Shown in pieces: positions 16,699-26,635 of a DNA stretch of 64,000 nt. Position 1 is the first letter of the stretch. The number at the start of each line of letters is the position of its first letter. Below the pieces are notes generated by a model. It saw only the letters and a list, made by a program, of their open reading frames with translations. It ran no database searches and was not told where the DNA came from. Location: NCBI RefSeq assembly GCF_019219825.1, contig NZ_JAHUXH010000001.1, positions 1-64,000 of the forward strand, read 5' to 3'. The translations under genes were made by a program, and so were the position numbers. Source of the DNA: Streptomyces sp. TRM70350 (GTDB taxonomy: Bacteria; Actinomycetota; Actinomycetes; Streptomycetales; Streptomycetaceae).

Positions 16699-17541
16699 AT
16701 GGCGAACGTCGTCCGTGCCGCTCTGGTCCAGGCCACCTGGACCGGCGACACCGAGTCCATGGTGGCGAAACACGAGGAGCACGCCCGTGCGGCGGCCCGG
16801 CAGGGTGCCAAGGTCATCGGGTTCCAGGAAGTCTTCAACGCCCCTTACTTCTGTCAGGTCCAGGAGCCGGAGCACTACCGGTGGGCCGAGCCGGTGCCGG
16901 ACGGGCCGACCGTACGTCGTATGCGGGGTCTGGCCCGTGAGACCGGCATGGTGATCGTGGTGCCGGTGTTCGAGGTCGAGCAGTCCGGCTTCTACTACAA
17001 CACCGCGGCCGTGATCGACGCGGACGGCTCCTACCTCGGCAAGTACCGCAAGCACCACATCCCGCAGGTCAAGGGCTTCTGGGAGAAGTACTACTTCAGA
17101 CCCGGAAACCTCGGCTGGCCCGTCTTCGACACCGCCGTCGGCAAGGTCGGCGTCTCCATCTGCTACGACCGTCACTTCCCGGAGGGCTGGCGGCAACTCG
17201 GCCTGAACGGCGCTCAGTTGGTGTACAACCCGTCCGCCACCCACCGAGGTCTGTCCGCCCATCTGTGGCGGCTGGAGCAGCCCGCGGCCGCCGTCGCCAA
17301 CGAGTACTTCGTCGCCGCCATCAACCGCGTCGGGATCGAGGAGTACGGCGACAACGACTTCTACGGGACGAGCTACTTCGTCGACCCGAGGGGGCAGTTC
17401 GTCGGTGAGGTCGCGAGCGACAGGGCCGAGGAACTTCTCGTGCGCGACCTCGACTTCGACGTCATCGAAGAGGTGCGGCAGCAGTGGGCCTTCTACCGCG
17501 ACCGCCGCCCCGACGCCTACGAAGGGCTGGTGCAGCCGTGA
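16699..17541 (+). CDS. Nitrilase-superfamily N-carbamoyl amidohydrolase (beta-ureidopropionase-like), copy 1
   Basis: 280 residues. The Glu-Lys-Cys catalytic triad is visible: FQEVFNAPYF, KYRKHHIPQVKGF and ICYDRHFPEGWR, with the oligomerisation-type motif NEYFVAAINRVG after it. The closest functional class is N-carbamoyl-beta-alanine or N-carbamoyl-D-amino acid amidohydrolase, which releases CO2 and ammonia from the ring-opened product of dihydropyrimidinase. It is translationally coupled (GTGA overlap) to the following transaminase, which would use the liberated beta-amino acid. A paralogue of identical length is encoded at 20588-21430. RBS AAGGAGC before ATG. Confidence 0.87.
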   Translation: MANVVRAALVQATWTGDTESMVAKHEEHARAAARQGAKVIGFQEVFNAPYFCQVQEPEHYRWAEPVPDGPTVRRMRGLARETGMVIVVPVFEVEQSGFYYNTAAVIDADGSYLGKYRKHHIPQVKGFWEKYYFRPGNLGWPVFDTAVGKVGVSICYDRHFPEGWRQLGLNGAQLVYNPSATHRGLSAHLWRLEQPAAAVANEYFVAAINRVGIEEYGDNDFYGTSYFVDPRGQFVGEVASDRAEELLVRDLDFDVIEEVRQQWAFYRDRRPDAYEGLVQP

Positions 17542-18824
17542 CCAAGGACCTGCTGGGACGCCACCGTGCCGTCCTCCCCGACTGGCTCGCGCTCTACTAC
17601 GACGAACCGCTCGAGATCACCCACGGCGAGGGCCGACACGTCTGGGACGCCGACGGAAACCGTTACCTCGACTTCTTCGGCGGCATCCTGACCACGATGA
17701 CCGCGCACGCGCTGCCCGAGGTGACCAAGGCGGTGAGCGAGCAGGCCGGGCGGATCATCCACTCGTCCACCCTGTACCTCAACCGCCCGATGGTCGAACT
17801 CGCCGAGCGCATCGCCCAGTTGAGCGGCATCCCGGACGCCCGCGTCTTCTTCACCACGTCCGGCACGGAGGCCAACGACACGGCCCTGCTGCTGGCCACG
17901 ACATACCGCCGCAGCAACACGATCCTGGCGATGCGCAACAGCTACCACGGCCGTTCCTTCAGCGCCGTGGGCATCACCGGCAACCGCGGCTGGTCACCGA
18001 CCTCCCTGTCCCCGCTGCAGACGCTGTACGTCCACGGCGGCGTGCGCACCCGGGGGCCGTACGCCTCCCTGAGCGACGACGAGTTCATCGCGGCCTGCGT
18101 CGAGGATCTCACCGACCTGCTCGGCCACACCCGCCCGCCCGCCGCGCTGATCGCCGAGCCCGTCCAGGGCGTCGGCGGCTTCACCGCACCGCCGGACGGC
18201 CTGTACGCCGCCTTCCGCGAGGTGCTCCACGAGCGCGGCATCCTCTGGATCGCCGACGAGGTGCAGACCGGCTGGGGCCGCACCGGCGACCACTTCTGGG
18301 GCTGGCAGGCGCACGGCCGCAGCGGTCCGCCCGACCTGCTCACCTTCGCCAAGGGCATCGGCAACGGCATGTCCATCGGCGGCGTCGTCGCCCGCGCCGA
18401 GATCATGAACTGCCTCGACGCCAACAGCATCTCGACCTTCGGCGGCACCCAGATCACCATGGCAGCGGGCCTCGCCAACCTCACGTACCTGCTCGAACAC
18501 GACCTCCAGGGCAACGCCCGGCGGGTCGGCGGACTGCTGATCGAGCGGTTGCGGGCCGTCGCCGCACAGGTCCCGGCCGTGCGCGAGGTGCGGGGACGCG
18601 GATTGATGATCGGTATCGAGGTGGTGCGGCCGGGCACGGACGAGGCGGATCCGCAGGCCGCGTCCGCCGTGCTGGAGGCGGCCCGCGAGGGCGGGCTGCT
18701 CATCGGCAAGGGCGGCGGGCACAACACCAGCGCCCTGCGCATCGCGCCACCGCTGTCCCTGACCGTCGCGGAGGCCGAGGAGGGCGCCGCCATCCTCGAA
18801 CGCGCTCTGAGGAGCATCAGCTAG
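17538..18824 (+). CDS. Class III PLP-dependent aminotransferase
   Basis: 428 residues; GTG start overlapping the preceding stop (GTGA). Class III features in order: WDADGNRYLDFFGGI near the N-terminus, TTSGTEANDTALLLA (phosphate-binding), LIAEPVQGVGGFT, WIADEVQTGWGRTG (Asp for the PLP nitrogen) and TFAKGIGNGMSIGGV with the Schiff-base Lys. Homologues are AGXT2-like alanine-glyoxylate or beta-alanine/beta-aminoisobutyrate transaminases. In this operon the obvious role is to transaminate beta-alanine or beta-aminoisobutyrate produced by the amidohydrolase. Amino-acceptor specificity cannot be read from sequence. Cytosolic. Confidence 0.88.
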   Translation: MTKDLLGRHRAVLPDWLALYYDEPLEITHGEGRHVWDADGNRYLDFFGGILTTMTAHALPEVTKAVSEQAGRIIHSSTLYLNRPMVELAERIAQLSGIPDARVFFTTSGTEANDTALLLATTYRRSNTILAMRNSYHGRSFSAVGITGNRGWSPTSLSPLQTLYVHGGVRTRGPYASLSDDEFIAACVEDLTDLLGHTRPPAALIAEPVQGVGGFTAPPDGLYAAFREVLHERGILWIADEVQTGWGRTGDHFWGWQAHGRSGPPDLLTFAKGIGNGMSIGGVVARAEIMNCLDANSISTFGGTQITMAAGLANLTYLLEHDLQGNARRVGGLLIERLRAVAAQVPAVREVRGRGLMIGIEVVRPGTDEADPQAASAVLEAAREGGLLIGKGGGHNTSALRIAPPLSLTVAEAEEGAAILERALRSIS

Positions 18825-18851
18825 CACTGGTACGAGCAAGGGAACGCCGCC

Positions 18852-20423
18852 ATGACCACCCCCTCGGAGCCCTGGGAGCCCTTGGAACCGGCCCTGTCGG
18901 TCCGGCAGGTCCTCACCCTGGAACGGGTGCTCGCCGGGGAGCCCGAAGTGGTGGCCGGCGCGAGCCAGCTGGACCGGCCGGTGCGCTGGGTGCACGTCGC
19001 CGAGGCCGCCGACGTCGGGGTGATGCTCAGCGGCGGCGAGATGGTCCTCACCACCGGCGTCCTGCTCGCCGGTGACCCGGACAAGCAGGCCGAGTACGTC
19101 CGGTCGCTGCACCGCGCGGAGGCGGCCGCCGTCGTGCTCGGCCTCGGCCGCGCGTTCCCCGCCGCGCCGGACGCGATGCGGCGGGTCGCCGAGCGGTGCG
19201 GGCTGCCCCTGGTCGTCCTGCACCGCCCCTTCCCCTTCGCCGAGCTGACCGAGGAGGTCCAGTCCCGGCTGGTGCGGCGGAAGTTCGCCGCCGTCAGCCT
19301 CTCCGAGGCCGTACGCACCGAACTCACCGCGCTGATCACCTCGGGCGCCCCGCTGCAGCGCCTGCTCGACGAGGTGGCCCGGCACAGCGCCTGCCCCGTC
19401 GTCGTGAGCAACCTCGCCCATCGCGTCCTCGCCACGGCGGGGGAGCGGTCGGCCGTCGACGACGTGCTGCGCGACTGGGAGCGCATCGCCCGGCAGGCCG
19501 GTGGCAGCGAGGGTGACGGCTGGATACGCGCCGAGCTGAGCGGGCGCGGGGAGCGGTGGGGACGGATCGTGCTGTGCGGTTACCGGGGTGACACCGCCAC
19601 CGGGCGGCTGCTCGCCGACCGTGCCGCCGAGGCCCTCGTCCTGCACCGCATGCTCGGCGGCCCGTCGGGCAGCTGGGAGGAGCAGTCGGCGCAGAGCCTG
19701 CTGACGGACCTGATCAGTGGCGTCGTACCCGCGCGGCAGTTGCTGCCCAGGGCACGGGCGGCCGGGCTGCCGGTCAACCGGCGCACCTTCGTCCCGCTGG
19801 TCGTGCGCGACCGTGAACCGGACCGACTGGACCGCGTGATGCGCCTGCTGGGGCTGCCCGGAATCGCCGCCGAACTCGCCGACGGGGCCACCGCCGTGCT
19901 GCTCAGCCTCGCCCGGGACCAGGACGCCGAGGCGCTCACCGCCCACTTCGCGGTCCGGCTGCGGTCCACGTCACGGCCCGTGATCGCCGCCGCGGCCCCG
20001 CGCACCGCCTGGGACGACGTGCCCGCCGGGCTGCGCGAGGCGCGGCACGTCGCCGACGCCGTGGCGGACTCCTCGGCCGCGTTGGACCTTCCGGCCGTCG
20101 TCCGCCTGAAGGACGTACACCTGCGGGGCCTGATCCGGCTGCTGCGGGACGACCCGCACGTGCAGTCCTTCGCGGAGCGGGAGCTGGACGGGCTGCTGTG
20201 CGGGCGGGACGACGAGGCGGGCGCCCTGCTCGCCGTGCTGCGCACCTATCTCGCCACCGGCCGCAACAAGTCCCGCACCGCCCAGCTCCACCATGTCTCG
20301 CGGCCCGCGCTCTACCGCCGCCTGGAGGCCATACAGGCGCGGCTCGGGGTGGACCTCGACGACTTCGAGCAGGCCGCGTCGGTGCACATCGCCCTCCTCG
20401 CACATGACGCGCAACAGGGCTGA
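18852..20423 (+). CDS. PucR-family transcriptional regulator
   Basis: 523 residues with the full PucR layout: N-terminal PucR ligand domain (about 12-130; LSVRQVLTLERVLAGEPEVV), a central GGDEF-like/CdaR segment, and the C-terminal PucR-type HTH_30 (about 455-515; LRTYLATGRNKSRTAQLHH then SRPALYRRLEAIQARLGV). Members activate or repress purine, ureide and related nitrogen catabolism in response to pathway metabolites. Its position between the two amidohydrolase genes makes it the likely local regulator; the shared GTGAAACAYGG motif and the direct repeats upstream of the second amidohydrolase are candidate sites. It starts 27 bp after the transaminase and is probably cotranscribed with it. Confidence 0.9.
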   Translation: MTTPSEPWEPLEPALSVRQVLTLERVLAGEPEVVAGASQLDRPVRWVHVAEAADVGVMLSGGEMVLTTGVLLAGDPDKQAEYVRSLHRAEAAAVVLGLGRAFPAAPDAMRRVAERCGLPLVVLHRPFPFAELTEEVQSRLVRRKFAAVSLSEAVRTELTALITSGAPLQRLLDEVARHSACPVVVSNLAHRVLATAGERSAVDDVLRDWERIARQAGGSEGDGWIRAELSGRGERWGRIVLCGYRGDTATGRLLADRAAEALVLHRMLGGPSGSWEEQSAQSLLTDLISGVVPARQLLPRARAAGLPVNRRTFVPLVVRDREPDRLDRVMRLLGLPGIAAELADGATAVLLSLARDQDAEALTAHFAVRLRSTSRPVIAAAAPRTAWDDVPAGLREARHVADAVADSSAALDLPAVVRLKDVHLRGLIRLLRDDPHVQSFAERELDGLLCGRDDEAGALLAVLRTYLATGRNKSRTAQLHHVSRPALYRRLEAIQARLGVDLDDFEQAASVHIALLAHDAQQG

Positions 20424-20450
20424 AACATACGACGACCTGGGAAAACGGTG

Positions 20451-20549
20451 GTGAAACATGGGTCTGCCGAAGGGTGACACGGTGGCACGCCGCGCCCGCG
20501 CAGACGTGACACGGTGCACCTCAAAGACGACATCCGGACTTCCTAGGCT
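20451..20549 (+). promoter_or_regulatory. Control region of the second amidohydrolase gene
   Basis: Contains GTGAAACATGG (20451-20461), an 11-bp direct repeat GTGACACGGTG at 20474-20484 and 20506-20516 (32 bp apart, about three helical turns), and a -10 TAGGCT (20544-20549) with a weak TCAAAG -35 at 17 bp. The direct repeats sit upstream of the -35, as expected for an activator such as the adjacent PucR protein. Confidence 0.55.
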
Positions 20550-20587
20550 CACCGCACACCGAGCTACCGGAGCGACCGGAGGTCCCG

Positions 20588-21430
20588 ATGAGCCGAGTGA
20601 TCCGCGCCGCCGTCTTCCAGACCGCATGGACCGGCGACAAGGAGTCGATGATCCAGGTGCACGAGCAGGCCGTGCGCGACGCCGCCGCGCAGGGCGCTCA
20701 GGTCCTGTGTTTCCAGGAGCTGTTCTACGGACCCTACTTCTGCCAGGTCCAGGACCCGGCGTTCTACGAGTACGCCGAGAAGATCCCCGAGGGCCCGGTC
20801 GTCCGGCGCTTCCAGGCCCTCGCGAAGGAGCTGGGCATCGTCCTCGTGCTGCCGATGTACGAGGAGGAGCAGCCCGGCGTCCTCTACAACACCGCCGCCG
20901 TGATCGACGCGGACGGCTCCTACCTCGGCAAGTACCGCAAGACCCACATCCCGCAGGTGAAGGGCTTCTGGGAGAAGTTCTACTTCCGGCCCGGCAACAG
21001 CGGCTGGCCGGTCTTCGACACCGCTGTCGGCAGGATCGGCGTCTACATCTGCTACGACCGCCACTTCCCGGAGGGCTGGCGGGCGCTCGGCCTCGCGGGC
21101 GCCGAGATCGTCTTCAACCCGTCGGCCACCTCGCGCGGCCTGTCCGGCTACCTGTGGCAGCTGGAGCAGCCTGCGGCGGCCGTCGCCAACGAGTACTTCG
21201 TCGGCGCGATCAACCGGGTGGGGGTCGAGGAGTACGGCGACAACGACTTCTACGGCACGAGCTACTTCGTCGACCCGGAGGCCCGGTTCGTGGGGGAGGT
21301 GGCGAGCGACAAGGAGCCCGAACTGGTCGTCAGGGACCTGGACATGGCGAAGCTGCGAGAAGTCAGGGACCGCTGGCAGTTCTACAGGGATCGCGCACCT
21401 GGAACGTACGGTCCGCTGACGGACCTCTAG
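20588..21430 (+). CDS. Nitrilase-superfamily N-carbamoyl amidohydrolase, copy 2
   Basis: 280 residues, same length and architecture as the gene at 16699 and highly similar along its length (shared ICYDRHFPEGWR, NEYFVAAINRVG versus NEYFVGAINRVG, DNDFYGTSYFVDP). Catalytic Glu (FQELFYGPYF), Lys (KTHIPQVKGF) and Cys (CYDRHF) are intact. It is clearly a paralogue, probably from a local duplication. Having its own promoter, and lying next to the hydantoinase gene while copy 1 lies next to the transaminase, suggests division of labour (different N-carbamoyl substrates or induction). RBS GGAGGTCCCG precedes ATG. Confidence 0.87.
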   Translation: MSRVIRAAVFQTAWTGDKESMIQVHEQAVRDAAAQGAQVLCFQELFYGPYFCQVQDPAFYEYAEKIPEGPVVRRFQALAKELGIVLVLPMYEEEQPGVLYNTAAVIDADGSYLGKYRKTHIPQVKGFWEKFYFRPGNSGWPVFDTAVGRIGVYICYDRHFPEGWRALGLAGAEIVFNPSATSRGLSGYLWQLEQPAAAVANEYFVGAINRVGVEEYGDNDFYGTSYFVDPEARFVGEVASDKEPELVVRDLDMAKLREVRDRWQFYRDRAPGTYGPLTDL

Positions 21431-21500
21431 GGGCGCGGGACTGTGCTCGATGTGCGGCTACCGCCGCGCGTGCGCGACCAGCCACCCACAACCGGCACTT
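21428..21500 (+). repeat. Streptomyces interspersed intergenic repeat (long form)
   Basis: Begins at the amidohydrolase stop codon with CTAGGGGCGCGGGACTGTG and contains an imperfect hairpin (GTGCGGCTACCGCCGCGCG), ending near CGACCAGCCACC. Same family as 13384-13448, here with the extra hairpin. It separates two genes that otherwise look like one operon. Confidence 0.6.
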
Positions 21501-21522
21501 CGAACACTGCGAGGAGCGACCC

Positions 21523-22923
21523 ATGAGCCGAACAGTGATCCGCGGCGGCCTCGTCATCACCGCCTCCGACGAGATCCACGCCGACGTCCTGATCGAGGAC
21601 GGCCGCATCGCCGCCCTCGCCACCTCCGGGACACCCGCCGCCGACGCCTGGACGGCCGAGCGGGTCATCGACGCCACCGGGAAGTACGTCATCCCGGGCG
21701 GCGTCGACGTCCACACGCACATGGAGCTGCCGTTCGGCGGCACCTTCGCCTCCGACACCTTCGAGACCGGCACCCGGGCCGCCGCCTGGGGCGGCACCAC
21801 GACGATCGTCGACTTCGCGGTGCAGAGCGTCGGCCACGCCCTGCGCGAGGGGCTGGACGCCTGGCACGCCAAGGCCGAGGGCAACTGCGCCATCGACTAC
21901 GGCTTCCACATGATCGTCTCCGATGTGAACGAGGAGACGCTCAAGGAGATGGACCTGCTGGTGGAGGAGGGGGTCACCTCCTTCAAGCAGTTCATGGCGT
22001 ATCCGGGCGTCTTCTACAGCGACGACGGCCAGATCCTGCGCGCCATGCAGCGCTCCGCCGACAACGGTGGACTGATCATGATGCACGCCGAGAACGGCAT
22101 CGCGATCGACGTTCTCGTGGCGCAGGCCCTGGCCCGCGGCGAGACAGACCCGCGCTACCACGGCGAAGTACGCAAGGCCCTCCTCGAAGCGGAGGCCACC
22201 CACCGTGCGATCAAGCTGGCGCAGGTGGCGGGCGCGCCCCTGTACGTCGTCCACGTCTCCGCGATGGAGGCGGTCGCCGAGCTGGCCAAGGCACGTGACC
22301 AGGGGCTCGATGTCTTCGGCGAGACCTGCCCGCAGTACCTGTTCCTGTCGACCGACAACCTCGCCGAACCCGACTTCGAGGGCGCGAAGTACGTCTGCTC
22401 GACACCGCTGCGGCCGCGCGAGCACCAGGCGGAGCTGTGGAAGGGCCTGCGCACCAACGACCTCCAGGTCGTCTCCACCGACCACTGCCCCTTCTGCTTC
22501 GTCGGGCAGAAGGAACTCGGCCGCGGCGACTTCTCCAAGATCCCCAACGGGCTGCCGGGCGTGGAGAACCGTATGGACCTGCTCCACCAGGCCGTCCTCG
22601 ACGGGCACATCTCACGCCGCCGCTGGATCGAGATCGCCTGCGCCACCCCGGCCCGGATGTTCGGCATGTACCCGAAGAAGGGCACCATCGCGCCGGGTGC
22701 CGACGCCGACGTGGTGATCTACGACCCGCACGCCGAGCAGGTCATGTCCGCCGAGACGCATCACATGAACGTCGACTACTCGGCGTACGAGGGAAAGCGC
22801 GTCACCGGCCGCGTCGAGACCGTCCTCTCGCGCGGCGTCCCCGTCATCACCGAGCGGGAGTACACCGGGCACGCCGGACACGGCCTCTACACCCCCCGCT
22901 CCACCTGTCAGTACCTCAACTAG
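21523..22923 (+). CDS. D-hydantoinase / dihydropyrimidinase
   Basis: 466 residues from ATG 21523, which has GAGGAGCG upstream. Amidohydrolase fold with binuclear-metal signatures: VDVHTHMELPFGG (HxH), SFKQFMAYPG (carboxylated Lys), MMHAENG (His), VVHVSAMEA (His) and STDHCPFCF (Asp). A substrate-loop Tyr is within AYPGVFY. It hydrolyses the ring of 5,6-dihydropyrimidines or 5-substituted hydantoins to N-carbamoyl amino acids, the substrate of the neighbouring amidohydrolases. The C-terminal region RGVPVITEREYTGHAGHG is typical of bacterial hydantoinases. No dihydropyrimidine dehydrogenase is present in the window, so the feeding step must be encoded elsewhere or the natural substrate is a hydantoin. 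Confidence 0.9.
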   Translation: MSRTVIRGGLVITASDEIHADVLIEDGRIAALATSGTPAADAWTAERVIDATGKYVIPGGVDVHTHMELPFGGTFASDTFETGTRAAAWGGTTTIVDFAVQSVGHALREGLDAWHAKAEGNCAIDYGFHMIVSDVNEETLKEMDLLVEEGVTSFKQFMAYPGVFYSDDGQILRAMQRSADNGGLIMMHAENGIAIDVLVAQALARGETDPRYHGEVRKALLEAEATHRAIKLAQVAGAPLYVVHVSAMEAVAELAKARDQGLDVFGETCPQYLFLSTDNLAEPDFEGAKYVCSTPLRPREHQAELWKGLRTNDLQVVSTDHCPFCFVGQKELGRGDFSKIPNGLPGVENRMDLLHQAVLDGHISRRRWIEIACATPARMFGMYPKKGTIAPGADADVVIYDPHAEQVMSAETHHMNVDYSAYEGKRVTGRVETVLSRGVPVITEREYTGHAGHGLYTPRSTCQYLN

Positions 22924-22934
22924 GAGCGATTCCC

Positions 22935-23954
22935 ATGGACTTCGGACTCGTGCTGCAGACCGACCCGCCGGCCTCGCGGGTGGTCTCCCTGATGAAGCGC
23001 GCCGAGCGCAACGGGTTCACCCACGGCTGGACCTTCGACTCGGCGGTGCTCTGGCAGGAACCGTTCGTGATCTACAGCCAGATCCTCGCGAACACGCAGA
23101 AACTGACGGTCGGGCCGATGGTGACGAACCCCGGCACCCGCACCTGGGAGGTCACCGCCTCCACCTTCGCCACGCTCAACGACATGTTCGGAAACCGCAC
23201 GGTGTGCGGTATCGGGCGCGGCGACTCGGCGATGCGGGTGGCCGGCCGCAAGCCGAACACGCTGGCCCGGATCAGCGAGGCCATGAAGGTCATCCGGGCG
23301 CTGGGCAGCGGCCGGGAGGCCGACCTCGGCGGCACGGTGATCAGGTTCCCGTGGATCAAACCGGGCGCCCACCTGCCCGTATGGATGGCGGCCTACGGGC
23401 CCAAGGCGCTGAAGATGACCGGCGAGGAGGCGGACGGGTTCATCCTGCAGCTCGCCGACCTGTATCTCACCGAGTACATGGTCAAGGCGGTCAAGGACGC
23501 GGCCGTCGCCGCCGGGCGCGACCCCGCCGAGGTGACCATCTGCGTGGCCGCCCCCGCCTACGTCACCGAGGACGACTCGCCCGAGGCGCTCGCGCACGCG
23601 CGGGAGCAGTGCCGCTGGTTCGGCGGGATGGTGGGCAACCATGTCGCCGACCTGGTCGCCAAGTACGGCGAGCACTCGGCGGCCGTACCCGACGAACTCA
23701 CCGACTACATCAAGGCCCGCGAGGGCTACGACTACTCCCACCACGGGCGCAGCGGGAACCCCGACACCCGGTTCGTGCCCGACGAGATCGTCGACCGGTT
23801 CTGCCTCATCGGGCCGGTCGAGAGGCACATCGAGAAACTGCACGCGCTGCGTGAGCTGGGCGTTGACCAGTTCGCGGTGTACGACATGCACGACGCGCAG
23901 GAAGCGGTGATCGACGCGTACGGCGCGCAGGTCATCCCGGCGGTCAACGCCTGA
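22935..23954 (+). CDS. Luciferase-like (LLM class) flavin/F420-dependent oxidoreductase
   Basis: 339 residues. Bacterial-luciferase TIM-barrel features: MDFGLVLQTDPPASRVV, WTFDSAVLWQEPFVIY, LTVGPMVTNPGTRTW (cofactor-binding strand), CGIGRGDSAMRVAG and PVWMAAYGPKALKM. I recall this subgroup as the TIGR03842-type F420-dependent candidate family that co-occurs with hydantoinases, but the reaction is not established. The start lies 11 bp after the hydantoinase stop with a TAGGAGCG ribosome-binding site, so it is clearly cotranscribed. It could oxidise or reduce the cyclic ureide or a product of it. Its last codons are duplicated downstream. Confidence 0.8.
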   Translation: MDFGLVLQTDPPASRVVSLMKRAERNGFTHGWTFDSAVLWQEPFVIYSQILANTQKLTVGPMVTNPGTRTWEVTASTFATLNDMFGNRTVCGIGRGDSAMRVAGRKPNTLARISEAMKVIRALGSGREADLGGTVIRFPWIKPGAHLPVWMAAYGPKALKMTGEEADGFILQLADLYLTEYMVKAVKDAAVAAGRDPAEVTICVAAPAYVTEDDSPEALAHAREQCRWFGGMVGNHVADLVAKYGEHSAAVPDELTDYIKAREGYDYSHHGRSGNPDTRFVPDEIVDRFCLIGPVERHIEKLHALRELGVDQFAVYDMHDAQEAVIDAYGAQVIPAVNA

Positions 23955-24004
23955 TCCCCACCCCCCCCGCGGTCAACGCCTGATCCCCACCCCACGGTCA
24001 ACGC
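23940..24004 (+). repeat. Direct repeats copying the 3' end of the LLM gene
   Basis: A 25-bp segment covering the last four codons, stop and following C-rich bases (23940-23964) is repeated exactly at 23969-23993; its first part (CGGTCAACGC) occurs a third time at 23995-24004. Starts of the CGGTCA core are 29 and 25 bp apart. Confidence 0.85.
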
Positions 24005-24042
24005 TTGGCCCACGCCCCACCCCGGCCCCCCACTCCTTGTCC

Positions 24043-24068
24043 CCCCTCTCCGCTCCCCCGGAGAGGGG
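24043..24068 (+). terminator. Strong hairpin between the LLM gene and the permease gene
   Basis: CCCCTCTCCG (24043-24052), loop CTCCCC, CGGAGAGGGG (24059-24068): a perfect 10-bp stem. It probably terminates or attenuates the hydantoinase transcript before the permease gene. Confidence 0.6.
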
Positions 24069-24123
24069 CCCCAGGCCCGCCCCCGCACGGCCTCTCCCGT
24101 CCCGCCTTGTCGATTGGCCTGCC

Positions 24124-25668
<1,545 letters not shown>

Positions 25669-25680
25669 ACCGTCGCCGTC

Positions 25681-25710
25681 GGAGGGCGGTCGGCCTACTG
25701 ACCGCCCTCC
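25681..25710. terminator. Bidirectional terminator between permease and lipoprotein genes
   Basis: GGAGGGCGGTC (25681-25691) and GACCGCCCTCC (25700-25710) form a perfect 11-bp stem with an 8-nt loop. It overlaps the last codons and stop (in the loop) of the minus-strand lipoprotein gene, so it lies at the shared 3' ends of the convergent genes. Confidence 0.75.
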
Positions 25711-26357
25711 AGCGCCGCCACCGCCTCCTTGGCCGCCTTGATCGCGCCCTTGTTGATCTCGTCGGAGCCGGGCGCCCCCTTCGACTCGAAGTCGGAGCCG
25801 TTGTACGTGACGATCACCAGCGCGTTGGAGGCGCGCACGATCACCACGCCCTCGCGTGTCTTCTGGTCGTCCTCGGTGGTGAGGTTCACGACGGAGTAGG
25901 CCGCGTCCCCCACGCCGGGGACCCTGCCGCCGCCGCTCTTCTCCTCGACGCGGTCCTCGTACTGCTGCCGCGCCTCGTCGTCCGAGTCGCTGATCTCGAA
26001 GGAGACGTCGAGCCAGCGGTAGTCGTAGCCCTTGAGGGCGTTCCAGGAGCAGGTGCGGCGAACCGACTGGTCCGTCGAGGCGATCTCCTTCCCGGCCGTT
26101 TTGGCGCCGGGCACCAGCGACGTGATCGTCTTCTTGGCCAGGCTGTCGCACGGCGCCGGCGCCTTGGTGTACGTCTTCGGCGCGGCCGTCGAGGACGGTG
26201 CGGAGGCGGACTGGGTCCCGGTCCTGTCCGCCGCCTTGTTCTGGGCGGCCGGGGCGGCGGACTCCGGGCCGGAGCTGAGCGCCCAGCCCGCGCAGGCGAG
26301 CACGGCGACCGGAGTCAGGCGCGCGGTGAGAGCGAGCGGCAGAGGTAGAGAACGCAC
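25695..26357 (-). CDS. Lipoprotein, DUF3558-like
   Basis: 220 residues. Lipoprotein signal peptide with lipobox VLAC (Cys near 22), then an Ala/Ser/Thr-rich spacer (about 30-65) and a globular domain that begins PAPCDSLAKKTITSLVPGA, typical of the DUF3558-type secreted lipoproteins of actinobacteria; the paired cysteines (APCDSL, RRTCSW) could form a disulfide. It sits on the outer face of the membrane. No enzymatic motif. Regulation and partner are unknown; the divergent neighbour is a membrane-associated SpoIIE-type phosphatase. Confidence 0.7.
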   Translation of the reverse strand: MRSLPLPLALTARLTPVAVLACAGWALSSGPESAAPAAQNKAADRTGTQSASAPSSTAAPKTYTKAPAPCDSLAKKTITSLVPGAKTAGKEIASTDQSVRRTCSWNALKGYDYRWLDVSFEISDSDDEARQQYEDRVEEKSGGGRVPGVGDAAYSVVNLTTEDDQKTREGVVIVRASNALVIVTYNGSDFESKGAPGSDEINKGAIKAAKEAVAALEGGQ

Positions 26358-26635
26358 GGCGCACTTCTCGTGGGGATGGTGCGGAGGGGGGTCCGCACTG
26401 CGGACGGGACGCCAGTGTCACACGACTCCCTGTGAGGCGAAAGTGCCAACTCGCTGTGTGCCTGAGCGGTAACTGTGCCTGACGATGGGCGCGTTGTGTG
26501 TCCCGTTATGTCCACGGAGGTTCGCCGTCCATCCCGAGTCGCGAGGCGCGGTCTGTCACCATGGATCTTGTGCGCCGCATCAGGGGAGTTGCCGCCACGG
26601 ACGGGGACCGGGCCGGTGAGGAGAGGGAAGACGGC

